From Rostratula benghalensis (Eukaryota; Chordata; Aves; Charadriiformes; Rostratulidae): a stretch of DNA of 64,000 bases. A model generated the notes under the pieces. The model had not been told where the DNA came from and searched no databases. It worked only from the letters and a program-made list of their open reading frames with translations. Both the position numbers and the translations under genes were made by a program. Of the stretch, positions 29,101 to 40,048 are shown piece by piece; within the stretch, counting starts at the first letter, position 1; every line of letters starts with the position of its first letter. The DNA is taken from positions 15,489 through 79,488 of the forward strand of contig VXAI01000630.1 of assembly GCA_013399305.1 (NCBI GenBank), given 5' to 3'.

Positions 29101-32100
29101 GCTGGCCACACTTCTAAATGCAACCCGGGGTGCGGTTGGCTTTCTGGGCTGCCAGTGTACATCAATGGCTCAGGTTGAGTTTCTCATCCACCAACCCCCC
29201 CCATCAGGGCAGCTCTCAATCCAATCTCCTCCCAGTTTGTATTTCTGCCTGGGATTGCTGTGACCCAAATGCAAGACCTTGCATTTGGCCTGATTGAACC
29301 TCATGAGGTTTGCATGGACCCACCTCTCCAGCCTGTCCAGGTCCCTCTGGATGGCATCCCTTCCCTCCAGCGTGTAAACTGCGCCCCACAGCTCGGTGTC
29401 ATTGGCAAATTTGCTGAGGGTGCACTCTATCCCACTGTCCATGTCTCTGACAGATTTTGAACAGCACTGGTCCCACTGCTAACCTCTGAGGAACACCAGT
29501 CTTCACTGGCTTCCATTTGGACACTGAGCTGTTGACCACATCCCTTTGAGGCCACTTCCTTATCCACCAAGTGGTCCATCCATCAAATCCACGACTTTCC
29601 AATTTTGAGACCAGAGACAGTGTCGAACACTTTGCATAAAGTGCACGTAGATGGGGTCTGTTGCTTTCCCCTTATCTACCAATGCTGTAGCGCATTCGTA
29701 GAAGGCCACCAGGTTTTTCAGGCATGACTTGCCCTTTGTGAAGCCATGTTGGCTGTCACCAGTCACCTCCTTATTATCCATGAGCAGAGATTCCAGGAGG
29801 AACTGTTCCGTGAGCTGGCCGGGCACAGAGATGAGACTGACTGTCCTGTAGTTCCCTGGTGTTCCGTTTTTTTCCCTTTTTGAAAATGGGGATTATGTTT
29901 CCATTCAGTGGGAACTTCACCAGATGGCCACAACTTTTCAAATATAATGGAAAGCAACTTAGCAACTTCAGCAGCCAGCTCCCTCAGGTTCTGTGTGTGG
30001 ATGGATTTCATTAGGTCCCATGGACTTCTGTACCTTCAGATTCCTTAGAAGGTCTTGAACCTGGTCTTCTCCTACAGTGGATGGTCCTTCATTCTCATAG
30101 TCACTGTTTTCGCTTGGTCCTTCAACTTGGGAGGTGTGAGAAGAGGGGTTGTTAGTGAAGACTGAGGCAAAAAAGTTAAGAGCTCAGCCTTCTCCTTATC
30201 TGTGTTACTAGTAAAAATCCCATAGTCCTTACATGGAGGGCCTCTAAGATCATAGCTAGAGATACCAAGTTTATCTAGTACCACCACAATTTCCTGTAAT
30301 GCCAGACAGGCAGTTGGAAAAGAAGACCTATATCTCCATCAGCGGGAGAATTATAAGTAGCACTGTTATTTTCTGTCCTTCTGTCTTAATAGAAATTAAT
30401 GGCTGTGCAAACAGTTACAGTGGCAACATGAAATTCTATGTGGATGACAATTTTTTATTTTTCAGTATTACAGCNNNNNNNNNNNNNNNNNNNNNNNNNN
30501 NNNNNNNNNNNNNNNNNNNNNNNNNNNNNNNNNNNNNNNNNNNNNNNNNNNNNNNNNNNNNNNNNNNNNNNNNNNNNNNNNNNNNNNNNNNNNNNNNNNN
30601 NNNNNNNNNNNNNNNNNNNNNNNNNNNNNNNNNNTTTCTAATAGATCTGCAAAGATAACCATTTTATGCTGTATTGTATGAATCATCTAGGGAGCTTCTA
30701 AGCTTATTAATTTTGACCTTGTGTTTGATTATTATATTTAGTGTTGTTTATTGTGCATGACCATAACATGACAGGTTTTAATTAGGGGGCCTCTTTCATG
30801 AGAAGCTTAAAAGCAGATAGTTCTTGTGTATATATTTGTTTTCAACAGAAATGCAAAACAAACAAACAAAAAAAGATGATTTAGTGCTTATTTGTAGCTA
30901 ATCTAGCCCTGGAAATGAAAAGCTAGCAGAGTTGCATAAAACAACACTGTTTTGCAAGAATGAAACTGCACTCCTGCTCCTGTTTAAAGTTCAGCATGCT
31001 TCTACACTTCAGAGCTGGCTGTGGACCAATCATAAAGTACTTTTTTATTATTTTTTTTTTCCTGGAACTGAAAAGCTGCCTATTACAACAGGAGCAATAC
31101 TGATAGTATAATCAGCATTTTCCAAATCTGATTTGTGTCTCCTGTCTGCTGAGTTCATGTCATGGAGAGTCTGTGCATTAATCTGTGCCAGCAGAAAGAT
31201 GAATTGGCAGTTTCTCTCAAGGCAGATGAAATGTGACTTTTTTCAAATGAATTTGCATGGTGTAAATATTTATTAATTACAACAGAATATGGAATTTGAT
31301 GATGTTTCATATGTCCTTAAAGTCTTTATATGCAAGTTGCTAGAACTCTTCCCAAATCTCACCTCACACCCATATTATCATCAGTCTTTTCCCACCCTAC
31401 AGGAAGGCTTCCGTACATTGTCACACAAGAGTTTTGTCACTCAGGTGGCCACTTCCATAACTGACCATGCTGTCATAAATGTGAAATACACACATGCCTC
31501 TGTGTACCTACACATAAGCCTGAGTAGGTCAGGTCAGACTTGACCTTTTTCGGTGTTAATGTAAGTATAAATACCATGCAGTTGTAATTCTTGGTCTAGC
31601 ATTTTTCCAGTATTGTAATGATGTCTCCTTATTGCTAATTATCGAATCTGCTGGATTAGATGGTCACTTCTATTTACATTTAGCAACTTCTGTGTTGAGT
31701 ATTTGTATTTGTGGGACTTTTCCCAATGGCGCTGAAAGACAAGAGAAACAATATTAACTATACTTACTTGTATTAATATTACACAATTTATAAGATTATT
31801 GGAGGGGTTTTTTAGAGCAACTCCAATTCAGGAAGCTTTTTTGTCTCCTTTGGCCTGTTTAGGTAAATGTGTTTCCGACCACAAACATGTTACAGAAATT
31901 GCTTATCACAGAGCTATGATTACTGTAGTATTAAATCTGTAAAATGACTGCCAGATAATTTAAAAGCAGCAATATTAGTGATACTTAAAATCCCAGTCAT
32001 CCCTTTTCTGTATATCTTTAAAGTACATCTGTCTGCTTTTGCCTTCCCATACATCTGATGATGGGAGAAGAGTGGGATAGAAAACCATCAAAACAAAAAT

Positions 32101-33208
32101 TATTTTTTCTTTTACCTTTCTGGGTATTTTTAAGGCATATTATGTGCACACTTGTTAGTGGGTGACAGTGCTATTGAACTCACCTCAGAGGGAGGATTGT
32201 TCCACTAAAAACAGACTAGAGTGAGATTGCTTTTTGTCTTTGCTTGAATTATGTATGTCTTTTTTTTTTTTGTGTGTTATAGAATCATAAGATTGTCTAG
32301 GTTGGAAGGGATCTCTAAGATCATCCAGTCCAGCCATCAACTTAACTCTGACAAAAAAACATTGCTAAACCGTGTCACTGAGCACTATGTCAACCCGTCT
32401 TTTAAATCACTCCAGGGATGGTGCCTCAACCACTTCCCTGGGCAGCCCATTCCAAGACTTAATAACCCTCTCAGTGTAAACTTTTTCCTGATATCCAATC
32501 TGAACCTCCCCTTGTGCAGCTTGAGGCCATTTCCTCTTATCCTGTTGCCTGTGACTTGGGAGAAGAGACCAACCCCCACCTCTACAACCTCCTTTCAGGT
32601 AGTTGTAGTGGGCGATAAGGTTTTCCCTCAGCCTACTCTTTTCCAGGCTGAACAACCCCAGCTCCCTCAGCCTCTCCTCATAAAGCTTATTCTCCAGACC
32701 CGTCACCAGCTTTTTTGCCCTTCTCTGGACCTGCTCCAGTACCTCAATGTCTTTTTCATTGTAAGGGGCCCAAAACTGTACATGGTACTTGAGATGTGAT
32801 GAAATATGTAGGATTTAGAGTTTCTAACCCTTGGTTTTTTCCCTATCCTGTTCATAGGCAATCCGAAGTTTCCAGGTGTCCTTACACATCTTTCCAATGA
32901 ACCCTGAAGTATGGAAAGAGGACCTTTCCTGGGCAAGAAAACTACATGAACAGCAGAAGGCAACAAAGACTGAGGCAGTGCAAGCACTGGCAAACAAAAA
33001 AGAGCTTGCACAAGAAGCAATCCCAGACTATGACTTTGAAAGTGATGAAATTGTGGCAGTCTGTGCTGCCATCGCAGAGAAGGAGAAGGCTCTTTCAGCA
33101 GCTAAAACAGTAGTGATTGTATCTGCTTCGGGCGCAGTGGAGACTGTTACTGAGAAGGAGAATTGTCCTACAACTCCTGATGAAACCCTTTTCATCAGAG
33201 CCCGGTAG
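14057..33208 (+). CDS. TTC33: TTC33, partial gene (last three coding exons)
   Basis: This is the gene-level entry. Coding exons are 14057-14138, 24306-24437 and 32858-33208, giving 187 codons plus stop. All three joins keep the frame and use AG/GT splice sites. The product is tetratricopeptide repeat protein 33, also called osmosis-responsive factor, a small TPR protein of unknown biochemical role. I recall the human protein as about 262 residues, so roughly 75 N-terminal residues are encoded upstream of the window. The visible part holds helix pairs of a TPR array ([12 protein letters not shown]; then [19 protein letters not shown]; then AIRSFQVSL) followed by a low-complexity, acidic and lysine-rich tail ending in IRAR. 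The tail contains the segment [20 protein letters not shown], which I recall as strongly conserved in mammals. The gene converges on PTGER4, matching the human gene order. Identification rests on recognising the protein and is supported by that synteny. Confidence 0.95.
15539..15940 (+). mobile_element. CR1 LINE 3' fragment, sense orientation
   Basis: It is 5'-truncated and encodes the C-terminal end of the CR1 reverse-transcriptase ORF. Recognisable segments are [38 protein letters not shown] and [17 protein letters not shown]1 3'UTR-like sequence follows (cccttccaacccaaactgta) and ends near 15940. One frame of about 125 codons stays open, which reflects LINE coding remnants and not a host gene. 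Confidence 0.93.
16553..16578 (+). repeat. short inverted repeat (7-bp GC-rich stem, 12-nt loop)
   Basis: ggggtgc at 16553-16559 pairs perfectly with gcacccc at 16572-16578. It has no T-run like a bacterial terminator and no known RNA family resemblance. Confidence 0.5.
19472..19536. other. assembly gap (65 N)
   Basis: An unresolved base run in the TTC33 intron. Flanking sequence is AT-rich. Confidence 0.99.
20843..21234 (+). mobile_element. CR1 LINE 3' fragment, sense orientation
   Basis: The CR1 ORF2 C-terminus is visible ([30 protein letters not shown]). It is followed by the 3'UTR (ggatttgactagatgatctt, aaggtcccttccaatccctg) ending near 21234. It differs from the 15.5-kb copy in many diagnostic positions, so it probably belongs to another CR1 subfamily. 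Confidence 0.93.
24306..24437 (+). CDS. TTC33: TTC33 internal coding exon (second TPR)
   Basis: The exon is 132 nt, exactly 44 codons, phase 0 at both ends. The acceptor is tttctgtcatag and the donor gtagga. It encodes [19 protein letters not shown] followed by [19 protein letters not shown] and LGEIAL, giving the B helix of one TPR and the A helix of the next, with the W-xx-LG-xA signature. The exon could be skipped without a frameshift because its length is a multiple of three. Confidence 0.96.
25820..26330 (-). mobile_element. degraded endogenous retrovirus pol (reverse transcriptase) fragment
   Basis: Read on the - strand, 26330 down to about 26045 shows the fingers/palm part of a retroviral reverse transcriptase. 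It includes the segment leading into palm motif A, whose aspartate is visible in an ATIDIA context near 26060. From about 25985 down to 25840 the sequence resembles the later connection/RNase H-proximal region. The intervening part, which would carry the catalytic YxDD box, is absent, so the copy has an internal deletion. In-frame stops and frame breaks occur on both sides. No LTR was recognised next to it. It is a dead relic of an avian ERV. The class was not determined. Confidence 0.75.
28936..30290 (-). mobile_element. CR1 LINE fragment, ~1.35 kb, antisense to TTC33
   Basis: The 3' end is at the low-coordinate side (catagaatagtttagattgg). Reading leftward on the - strand from 30290 gives ORF2 pieces in order: the pre-palm region ([20 protein letters not shown]), then [15 protein letters not shown], then VTKTGVP-type palm sequence, the [13 protein letters not shown] box and [20 protein letters not shown]. 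The frame is broken several times. The FADD-type catalytic box reads FAND, so one catalytic aspartate is lost. The 3'UTR-side region between about 29100 and 29160 is shorter than in other copies, suggesting an internal deletion. Confidence 0.95.
30475..30634. other. assembly gap (160 N)
   Basis: A run of undetermined bases in the TTC33 intron, about 185 bp beyond the end of the CR1 copy. Confidence 0.99.
32277..32800 (-). mobile_element. CR1 LINE 3' fragment abutting the TTC33 last exon
   Basis: It begins at its 3' terminus (atagaatcataagattgtct) and runs to about 32800. On the - strand it encodes ORF2 C-terminal segments ([37 protein letters not shown]) with frameshifts. It is 5'-truncated. 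It ends about 20-25 bp before the candidate branch point of the TTC33 terminal exon. Confidence 0.94.
32858..33208 (+). CDS. TTC33: TTC33 terminal coding exon
   Basis: The exon carries 351 nt of coding sequence (116 codons plus TAG at 33206-33208). The acceptor is cctgttcatag, with a good branch-point candidate (tttctaac) near 32821-32828. It encodes the last TPR helix pair ([19 protein letters not shown]) and the C-terminal tail. The tail has a variable Lys/Ala-rich linker at about exon residues 35-56, then the [16 protein letters not shown] segment, and ends in [12 protein letters not shown]1 LINE fragment ends only about 55-60 bp upstream of the acceptor. Confidence 0.96.
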   Translation, partial: AIRSFQVSLHIFPMNPEVWKEDLSWARKLHEQQKATKTEAVQALANKKELAQEAIPDYDFESDEIVAVCAAIAEKEKALSAAKTVVIVSASGAVETVTEKENCPTTPDETLFIRAR

Positions 33209-33545
33209 GGCATCTGTAGGGTTGCCATAGTTTGAAGAACTGGTGTTATTTATTGTATTGGGCTTGCTTTGATTTTGTTTCATAAGCCGTGGGAGGGCCT
33301 ACAAAATTGGAAACGTTGGAAGTTACTTTTCTTTTGTGAATTGAAAATGCAATGGCCAGTGTTTTTCCATCTGTGTTTTTGGAGAAGAAAGCCAAGAGTT
33401 GATTCTAAAAATCTTATGAACAAATGTAATGTTAAAATGCGTAACTAAATTCTAACAACTGCTTTCATCTTTAAATATTTCATAATTTTACAAGTTAATG
33501 TCTACATTTTCCCAGTAATCATTAAACTTTTATTTGCACTGTAAA
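33209..33545 (+). other. TTC33: TTC33 3'UTR, proximal end
   Basis: This is AT-rich, non-coding sequence directly after the TTC33 stop. The nearest usable poly(A) signal is ATTAAA at 33521-33526, followed by T-rich and then A-rich sequence. A longer UTR is possible, since a canonical AATAAA occurs at 35521-35526. The end point is inferred. Confidence 0.5.
33521..33526 (+). terminator. candidate poly(A) signal of TTC33 (ATTAAA)
   Basis: This is the commonest variant hexamer, 313 nt after the stop codon, with tttatttgcactg downstream. A distal alternative is AATAAA at 35521-35526, about 2.3 kb after the stop. Neither is supported by transcript data here. Confidence 0.4.
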
Positions 33546-35657
33546 AGAAAAAGCTTCTTTAAAAAAAACTATTTCAATAACATTATTTGTCTTCCAGTTA
33601 AAGCCTGAACTGTTGTCTGTTTATCAGAAGTCTTTTTCATCAAGATAACTTTTTCTGTGAAGAAGTTTCCTGTAAAGTGGAAATGGATTACTATTTTGCC
33701 TGTGTTTGTGTGCTAGATCTGGCATCTGATCTGAGTCAAATGAAATCAGTTGAAAGCTGTATGTTGTTTTCACATATTAAACAGTTTCTGATTAGATGAC
33801 AGGAAATGCTAAACCAAACACCCCAAAATGCTTAGTTATTACTAAATGTTTCACCAGATTTCACCAGAAGAACGAACGTTCAACTGAGAATGAAACTGGC
33901 CTGTCCCTATCTTGAGTGTTGAGTTGGCAATAGGTATATCTGTGGTGTATTACGCTTAGCCTTTTCTTTCCCAGTGAGGTTAATCTGATAAAGGGAATTG
34001 ATTTAGTTTTCCTAATTCTTATGACCTGCCATTTAAATTATGCTTGTAGTGAACCAGGTTCTCAGGACAGGATTGCCTTAGTCTGTTTTTGTCCTTTTTG
34101 GCTTTTGGATGCTGTGGTGGGTATTCACATTGTGTTAACTTGGGAGTAGGAGAAGTGTTTAATGTTGATCTTTAGGGGAAGGTGGTTTTTGGTCCTCACA
34201 CGGGCAGTTCAGTGAAAGGAAGTCAGGCTGTTTCTGTGGTGCGTTCTGTACTGAGACTGCTCATTTCGCTGGCTTGGAGACACAGTAGAGATGGTCACCT
34301 CCTAACTGGACTGGAAAAAAATGGTCAGCTGAGGAATCCTTGGAGAATTCAGGATTGGGAACATATAATTTCTGCTTGATTTTGATAACATTTTGAATTA
34401 TGAAAACATTTGAGTAATAGTTTTGTAGACAAGTGAAACCTTGCGAAATCAGTCATCTTCATTTTTCATATCTGTTTTATCGAGCAACATTATTTCCTTT
34501 TTAAATTGTTATTTTGAAGAGTAGTGATTTTTGCAATATAAAGTGTATTGTAGAAAAATTATGTATCTCAGATCATACTTTTAGTTGAATATCTTTAAGA
34601 GGACACTTACAGTCTTTGTAGAAATTAATTGTTCCTTTCAAAAACTTAATTGCAGTGTTGTACTTACTAAGTTTCCGTTCATTTTTTCAAGATTCTTCCT
34701 GAATGTATTTTTGTATGTATGTGAATTTCTAGATCTGTGCTTGCATGCATACACAACAAAAAATTTACACTTCTAAGCATCTCCTGAGTATTCAAAGTAC
34801 CTATAATACAGCAACTAAAATATATTAAGAAATATAAAGCATTCCCCTGCTGTTTTGTGTTTTTTTTTGTGTGTTCATTCAATTCAGAAATAGATCTTAA
34901 ATGCTTACTGAATAGGCATTTGGTTAAGATATGGCTGTTTAAATTGTCACAGCTGCAGAATTTCTTAATCTTATTTTACGTAATCTATTCAGCCGTAGGA
35001 GGAGTTAGTATGAGAAGGATTTCAACAAGGATTTCTGCAAAGAAGCAAGGTGCTCTGGCTGGAAGGGGAAATGTGTGAGAAAGCTGTAAAGTGTGTTTTC
35101 ATTTTGAAGGAGCTCAGCTACAATCCAACGCACCTTTTCTTTCTCTGGCCTCTATTTTTGCACCAGTGTAACGCACTTACTCATACAGGAAGGGCTGCCT
35201 CCCACCTTTCAGAGGGATGTGTTGTCACAAAATCTGTTTCCACTGATAGGACGGTTACACCATCAGGCAGAACAGCTGTGCCAGGTTTGAGGGGTGGTTG
35301 TTTCCATCCCATCTAGAGAACATGCCCTTCTGATTAGATCCAGTTATGAATTCTTGGTGTTGTGGAGACTGTAGGGTCTTGTAGAGCACTGTCGAGAAGC
35401 AAAGTTCTCATGACACTGTTACCCTCAAACTGGGAAGAAGTTCAAATATTGGTGATTTCAACACTGGGTTTTGTGCAGCATGCTGTGTCTTTGCATGTAT
35501 GGTATTTTTTTGGACCTCTGAATAAAATGCTGACTTATGTGCTGCTTAGTGATGCATGTTTGTTCTTTTGGTTATAATAAGAATAAGGGTTACCATTGAC
35601 CATCTTAGAACCAGTTGGCTGCTTCTGCCTCTGTTGAATATGGTGATGTTCTATAGT

Positions 35658-35679
35658 AAAAAAAAAAAAAAAAAAAAAA
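35658..35679 (+). repeat. A22 homopolymer
   Basis: A run of 22 adenines, 132 bp after an AATAAA. No upstream gene-like body or target-site duplication was recognised, so it is not called a retrocopy tail. It would be prone to internal oligo-dT priming in cDNA data. Confidence 0.9.
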
Positions 35680-37091
35680 GACATCTCAGGAAAAATGTTT
35701 TAAAGATAGCTCTCAGTGCTTTTAACCTCTCATGTACCACATGAGACCCAAAGGAGAAAACCTTTGTTATCAAAAATAGGATATCTGTGAAGCCCACTCC
35801 CATTTTGCCAGCAGGAATTTTATTTTCATTGATCTTCATAATGGCTAGTGGCAGTGACTGCAGTAGCTTCTGTGCATTTGCTTTCCATACGAATCATGTG
35901 TTAAAATGCTGAAGAGTTGCAGTGTCATTAAAGAGGAAATCTCAACAACAGTAGGTTAGGTGGATTAATTTTGCTTAATTAAAAATTACAATTAAATATT
36001 TAAACATTTTTCCCTTTGAATCCCTTTACATCCAGTGAAAAGAAATACACAGCCTCAGAGAGCCATTCATGTGCCTTGTGTTAGATAAGTATCTCAGAAT
36101 TAGTTGAATCAGCCTCCCAAGGTGTCTAATTATTTCCTTTGACTATGAAAGAACCTGAAGGTGACTGGCTGGCAGTCAGCTTCAGATCTGAAACAGGGCA
36201 GATGAATGCCACACTTATAGATGGAGATAAGAATCTTAAAAAAACTAAACATGGAGTACACTGAGAGACAGTAAGTCCTTTCTGACAATACTGGAGGGTA
36301 AAAAAAAAAAGTATGGATTGGACAACACAACAATGACTTGGCCTTGATAATACCATAAGAGATTGCATTTTAAAAGTAGGTGTGGAGGGGAAAAAAAGCA
36401 AACGTAACAGTTTATTTTACTGTGTCCTGAAAGCTGTCTTTGAAAATTCTGGTGGTATTGGGGATCAAGATGAGAGAGGTAGCATTGGAAACTTAACTGG
36501 CCATACAAGGTAAGTGCTCCCCAGATCCTCAAACAGAGGTGAAGGAGGTAAGAAGTAATGCTGAGGGCAGGTGCTCTCTTAGTTTAGTTTGAGGTCACAT
36601 CATGGCTATAAAACTGTAAGTGTAGCTAGCACTGGGGCACAGGAGAGCAGAAACCTGGGCTTGGTGTATTGACAGGGTGCTGACAGCTTGTGTTTATTGG
36701 AGGTCTGTGTCACGTTAACATCATGTTCTCAAATGGATGGGAGTCCTTGGCCTGTGATATTTCCAAAGAGGACTACTGCAGAAGTGGCAGGAGCTTATGA
36801 GTGTGGGGGGGTTGCTGGATCTTGCCAGATGTGCGGGGCTGGTTTTGAGGACTGATTTTCTAAGAAAAGCTTCCACTCAGGAGCTCTAAGGGTTGTGGGA
36901 GGTAAATGGTCAAAGGGAAAGACTAGAGGTGGGGAATGAGTTGATTACACAGGTTCAGAAAACAGGTGTGTTTGACTTCAGTTGGTGTCCAGATCCAGTA
37001 AAACTGACAAGTCTAGAACAAGGCTTAAGGAGTGGAAAGATCTGGTGGTATTCAGTAGCTCTAACAGTAAATTTGTCTGAAGTATAATCGT

Positions 37092-38100
37092 ATCATAGAA
37101 TCATAGAATGGTTTGGGTTGGAAGGGACCTTAAAGATCATTGAATTCCGACTGCCTTGCCATGGGCAGAGACACCTCCCACTAGACCAAGTTGCTTAAGG
37201 CTCCATCCAGCCTGGGCTTGAACATTTCCAGGGATGGGGCTTCCACAGCTTTTCTGAGCATCCTGTTCCAGTGTCTCACCACCCTCACAGTAACGAATTT
37301 CTTCCTTATATGTAATATAAATCTACCCTCTTTGAGTTTAAAGCCATTACTCCTTGTCCTATCACTACATGACCTTGTAAAAAGTCCCTCTCCAGCTTTC
37401 TTGTAGGCCCCCACCACTATAAGGTCTCCCTGGAGCCTTCTCCAGGCTGAAAAACCCCAGCTCCCTCAGCCTGTTCTCATAGCAGAGGGGTTCCTGCGCT
37501 CTCATCATCTTTGTGGCCCTCTGCTGGTCCTATTTCAATAGCCCCATGTCCTTTGTGCACTGAGGACTCCAGAGCTGGACAACAGTACTCCAGGTGGGGT
37601 CTCACCAGAGCAGAGTGGAGGGGCAGAATCACCTCTCGACCTGCTGGCCAGGCTTTTTTGATGCAGCCCAGGGTGCGGTTGGCTTTCTGAGCTGCAGGTG
37701 CACCTTGCCTGCTCAGGTTTAATTTCTCATCCACCACTACCCCTATCAGGGCTGCTGTCATCCACTCTTTTCTCAGCCTGTATTTGTGCCTGGGATTGCT
37801 GTGACCCAGGTGCAGGACCTTGCACTCGGCCTGGTTGAACTTCACAAGGTTTGCACAGGCCCACCTCTCCAGCCAAGTCCCTCTGGCTGGGCATCCCTTC
37901 CCTTCCAAGTGTCAACTGCACCACATAGCTTGGTGTCACTGGCAAATTTGCTGAGGGTGCACTCTATCCCACTGTCCATGTCTCTGACAGAGATTTTGAA
38001 CAGCACTGGTCCCAGTACTAACCCCTTAGGAACACCACTTGTCACTGGTCTCCACTTGGACATTGAGCTGTTGACTACAACTCTTTGAGTACAACCTTCT
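37092..38100 (-). mobile_element. CR1 LINE 3' fragment, ~1.0 kb, relatively young
   Basis: It starts with intact terminal octamer repeats (atcatagaatcatagaatgg), the CR1 3' end. Leftward on the - strand it encodes [18 protein letters not shown], the [13 protein letters not shown] box, [32 protein letters not shown] and the ORF2 C-terminus, with frameshifts. The FADD-type box reads FASD, so it is catalytically dead even apart from the 5' truncation. Its lower divergence and clean 3' end suggest it is younger than the 10.3-kb copy. Confidence 0.95.
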
Positions 38101-39554
38101 AGCCAGCTGCTGGTGGTCTGGAATGTGTGAACAGGACAGATTGCTGGAAGTGAGGGAGTGCAACTGCCAGACGCAGGACTAGCAGGATGGGGTCAGTGAG
38201 CTGAAGTTTTGGTATTAGATATTTTTGAATGGCAAATAGGAGCGTTTTCTGTGAACACAGAAGACTGGGGAAGGTGGACACCAATGTGGGATATGAGGAT
38301 CTCTTTGCTCCAGGAGTGGAAGGCCGCTATTAGATGTGAGTATGGAAACTGCTCATGATACCTAGCAGGAAACCTTCCCTGTGGCAAACTAATCTCTGAA
38401 AGCTTGTATCTTTATTTTATGAGATTTGTCATGCTCAGGGAGGTTGAGGAAGACAATTCAGTAATGTGTTTGTGGTCATCATGGAGTAGGGCGCCAAAGC
38501 TGAGCAGGACTGATGGGCAAGTGAGGGAGAGCTAGTAATAATGTCACCCTGAACAGGGGTACCCACCCTTGTCCAGTCCTTTTAGCCTGACTCCCTCTGA
38601 ATGCCCACCTGTATTTGTGTAGGCAGCAGAGGTGCTCCTATTCTGCCCTTGTGTGCTGCCATCAGGTTGTGGCAGACAATGCCAGTATTGCTCAGGGAGA
38701 CGCTGTAATCTGTGGGCTGGTTGGGAACCCTGGAGCTCATCACGTGAGGGAGTTAGGGGTGATGATGTCATGTGCTGACAGTCCAGTCCACTGCTGACAC
38801 CCCAGCGGTGCTGTGGGCAGGAGGAACACCCCGGGATTACAGTACATGTTTGCTAAGGGAAGCTAGGTAAGCTACTGAAGATGGTCTATTCTTCCTTAAA
38901 GCTCTTTCAGACCACTTGTCATCAGAAATAATAATTATAAAACAATAAATATAATAAAACCAATTATAAATAGTAATAATGAGCTTATTTAAATAGTTGC
39001 TGTGCACGGTAGATCCTTCATTGTGTCGCTGCATCCAGCACCAGTAGCACTGGTGTGCTGCTTGGGGCCAGCTACGAAGGTGTGGTCCAGCATTGGGTGT
39101 ATCTGCAGGTGGCAGTCCCACCTTCCCACCCCACCAGGTTCGATTTCCTGTCTCGGGAGGTACAATGAGTATATTCTGTTTGTTGGGTCACTAGTAAGCA
39201 ACAGGCCACAGTTAAGAGGTTTAATTGCAAAGAATTCAGGCAGATCTTTATCTGTAGCTGCAGCAGGAACTTGAGTAATACTGTTCTCCAGCTTGACTGG
39301 TGGAAAAGTGGCTACTCCTGCAAGTATTTTGTAGAGACTTCACTTCCTACATGTATCAAGGCAAATAAGCTCAACTGCTTCCGTTAAAAGAAAATAATGG
39401 AGCAGGCCTGGGTTTTAATTGGCTTTTTTTTTTTTTTTTAATTTTTGTTTGTTTGTTTGTGTGAAAAATTGTCATGGTTCTATGTCAGTGCTCTTGGGGA
39501 CATTTTTGAAGATGGCTGCCTTTTGCTGATGGTGCTCATTCTGTGGTGTTTTAG

Positions 39555-39616
39555 AAACAAAATTTGTTTTGACAGCAGCTGAGCGCAAAGCGTTCCGAGA
39601 TGGGAGGCTTGTTAAG
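39555..39616 (+). other. candidate unassigned exon between TTC33 and PTGER4
   Basis: 62 nt lie between a plausible acceptor (gtggtgttttag, ending 39554) and a strong donor (aag|gtaagg). One frame is open throughout (2 nt plus 20 codons: TKFVLTAAERKAFRDGRLVK). The block is richer in CpG than its surroundings. I do not recognise the peptide. It could be a non-coding RNA exon, an alternative TTC33 end exon, or chance. Confidence 0.25.
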
Positions 39617-40048
39617 GTAAGGAGTTGGCAGTGAATGGCAGACGCATATGAACTTCTAAGATCAAGCAGAACATTTCCATTTAATCATGATCTCCAAAAT
39701 TACTTTGGTCAGTACAACTGCTTAAACATACCAACATAAGGCTCAAGATTACAATAAAGCATTTCACATGAAAACACTTTAAGCAGCATAACATGCTTAG
39801 TATTTGACAAAACATCCTCCAAATATCTGTACAGAATTACTTTGATAAACAGTGTTTCTGGAACAAGATCTAACCCTTACAACATAAACCACAAAACTCC
39901 TTTTCGTCAGTGCTTAACAGCTGGGTTTGGTGATGTGTTTGCCACTAAAACTCTAGGAACAAATGATTATCAAGGGCTGCAAGACCAGGATATGTTTCTA
40001 TATAACCTATACTTTAAAATGAAGATTCTGCTTCCATGGTTGTGTACA

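Larger units (their letters stand above)
24438..32857 (+). other. TTC33 intron (8.4 kb)
   Basis: Non-coding. It contains an endogenous retrovirus pol fragment (about 25820-26330, - strand), two antisense CR1 fragments (28936-30290 and 32277-32800), an assembly gap (30475-30634) and AT-rich unique sequence. Confidence 0.85.
33546..40048. other. intergenic interval between the TTC33 and PTGER4 3' ends
   Basis: No host gene was recognised. Contents: a distal AATAAA (35521-35526), an A22 tract (35658-35679), a CR1 copy (37092-38100), GC-richer unique sequence at 38.1-39.2 kb, a T-run followed by (TTTG)n near 39425-39460, and a plausible short exon (39555-39616). Part of the 5' side may be TTC33 3'UTR. 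Confidence 0.7.

Noticed and set aside
35521..35679. AATAAA followed by an A22 run, resembling the end of a processed pseudogene
   Set aside because: The hexamer-to-A distance (132 bp) is too long, and no gene body or target-site duplication was recognised.
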